Source: Pseudomonadota bacterium (lineage in GTDB: Bacteria; Pseudomonadota; Gammaproteobacteria; Burkholderiales; Burkholderiaceae_C). Taken from it: a stretch of DNA of 5,985 bases. Positions 5,644 through 5,985 of this stretch are shown here, piece by piece. Each line of letters starts with the position of its first letter. Within the stretch, counting starts at the first letter, position 1. The stretch lies in assembly GCA_023394015.1 (NCBI GenBank), contig JAEXBL010000203.1, positions 1 through 5,985 of the forward strand, in the 5' to 3' direction. Both the position numbers and the translations under genes were made by a program. The notes beneath the pieces are model-generated. The model worked only from the letters and a program-made list of their open reading frames with translations, had not been told where the DNA came from and ran no database searches.

Positions 5644-5985
5644 GGCAGCCTGACTTGCAGGTGCTGCGGCCATTCACGCTGGGCGTCCAGCCGCACGTGG
5701 GCCACGCCCGGCAGGCCCGACTTCACGGCCTGCTCGTAGGCCTGCAGCACTTGCGGATCGACGCGGGCCTTGACGCGGAACATCAGCTTCTGGCGCTCGT
5801 TCTGCGTCTCGACCGACTTGGGCGTGAACTGCGCGGTGCTGGCCACGTAGCTCACCGACGCCGGGATGACGTAATCCGGCGCCGCGTCGAGCACGATGCG
5901 CACCTCGGCGCCCAGGCCCACGCGGCCGGCGGCCTGCTCGGGCAGGAAGAAGCTCATGTACACGTCGTTCAGGTCGAGCATGCTC
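5640..5985 (-). CDS. yhiI: HlyD-family adaptor protein, YhiI type, C-terminal part
   Basis: This is the last 114 residues of a periplasmic adaptor (membrane-fusion protein) that would link an inner-membrane ABC pump to an outer-membrane channel. The visible part begins in the beta-barrel region at [20 protein letters not shown] and includes the motifs [26 protein letters not shown] and [12 protein letters not shown] before ending LQVRLP. These match the C-terminus of E. coli YhiI closely. The signal anchor, coiled-coil hairpin and lipoyl domain lie beyond the right edge, so the real start is not visible; an internal ATG at 5981 is not the start because the frame continues through it to the edge. 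The stop overlaps the rbbA start (ATGA), which implies translational coupling and a shared operon. The gene order adaptor, double ATPase-permease, permease is the same as in E. coli. Confidence 0.92.
   Translation of the reverse strand, partial: SMLDLNDVYMSFFLPEQAAGRVGLGAEVRIVLDAAPDYVIPASVSYVASTAQFTPKSVETQNERQKLMFRVKARVDPQVLQAYEQAVKSGLPGVAHVRLDAQREWPQHLQVRLP

Noticed and set aside
2849..5677. A 942-codon frame on the minus strand overlapping rbbA in another phase
   Set aside because: The product is an Arg/Pro/Gly/Ala-rich low-complexity string, while the rbbA frame has every expected ABC motif. It is a frame-shadow caused by base composition.
1465..5739. A 1,424-codon open frame on the plus strand running antisense to yhhJ, rbbA and the end of yhiI
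   Set aside because: It is very Gln/His/Ala/Gly-rich with no recognisable domain or membrane span, and lies opposite three well-supported genes. High GC with strong third-position bias leaves such mirror frames free of stops.
1..5985. CRISPR arrays, tRNA or rRNA genes, insertion sequences, toxin-antitoxin or defence genes
   Set aside because: No regularly spaced repeats, cloverleaf, transposase motifs or defence-type domains were seen. The window is taken up by ABC export and iron-handling genes.

Overview
The window is a high-GC stretch of chromosome, most likely from a betaproteobacterium. Comamonadaceae-type Burkholderiales is my best guess, inferred from the strong G/C third-position codon bias, the style of the bacterioferritin and TonB proteins, and their gene order; no rRNA or marker gene fixes it. 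Every gene I can support lies on the minus strand, so the biological order runs from the right end (5985) to the left end (1).

Right part (5985 to 1456): a three-gene export operon equivalent to Escherichia coli yhiI-rbbA-yhhJ. It holds the C-terminal part of an HlyD-family membrane-fusion/adaptor protein, then a large protein with two ABC ATPase domains fused to an ABC-2 permease domain (RbbA type), then a second ABC-2 permease (YhhJ type). The first two genes overlap by ATGA. The last two are separated by a 204-base insert-like stretch rich in hairpins. A 68-codon frame bridges this gap exactly: it starts after a consensus ribosome binding site at the end of rbbA and ends in an ATGA overlap with yhhJ. 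This is the oddest structure in the window.

Middle part (1392 to 864): bacterioferritin (bfr), closed by a clear intrinsic terminator. Five of the six usual ferroxidase ligands and the haem-ligand Met are present, but the position equal to E. coli Glu127 is Thr.

Left part (about 754 to 1): an iron-starvation operon. A sigma70-like promoter has a Fur box in its spacer and drives bfd (bacterioferritin-associated ferredoxin), then a 36-residue single-span membrane protein translationally coupled to bfd, then tonB, which runs off the left edge. Under iron limitation, Fur release would raise Bfd, which helps take iron out of bacterioferritin, together with TonB, which powers siderophore and haem receptors. 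Storage (bfr) is kept on its own transcript by the terminator. The small membrane protein has no function I can name and is the best candidate for an undescribed component.
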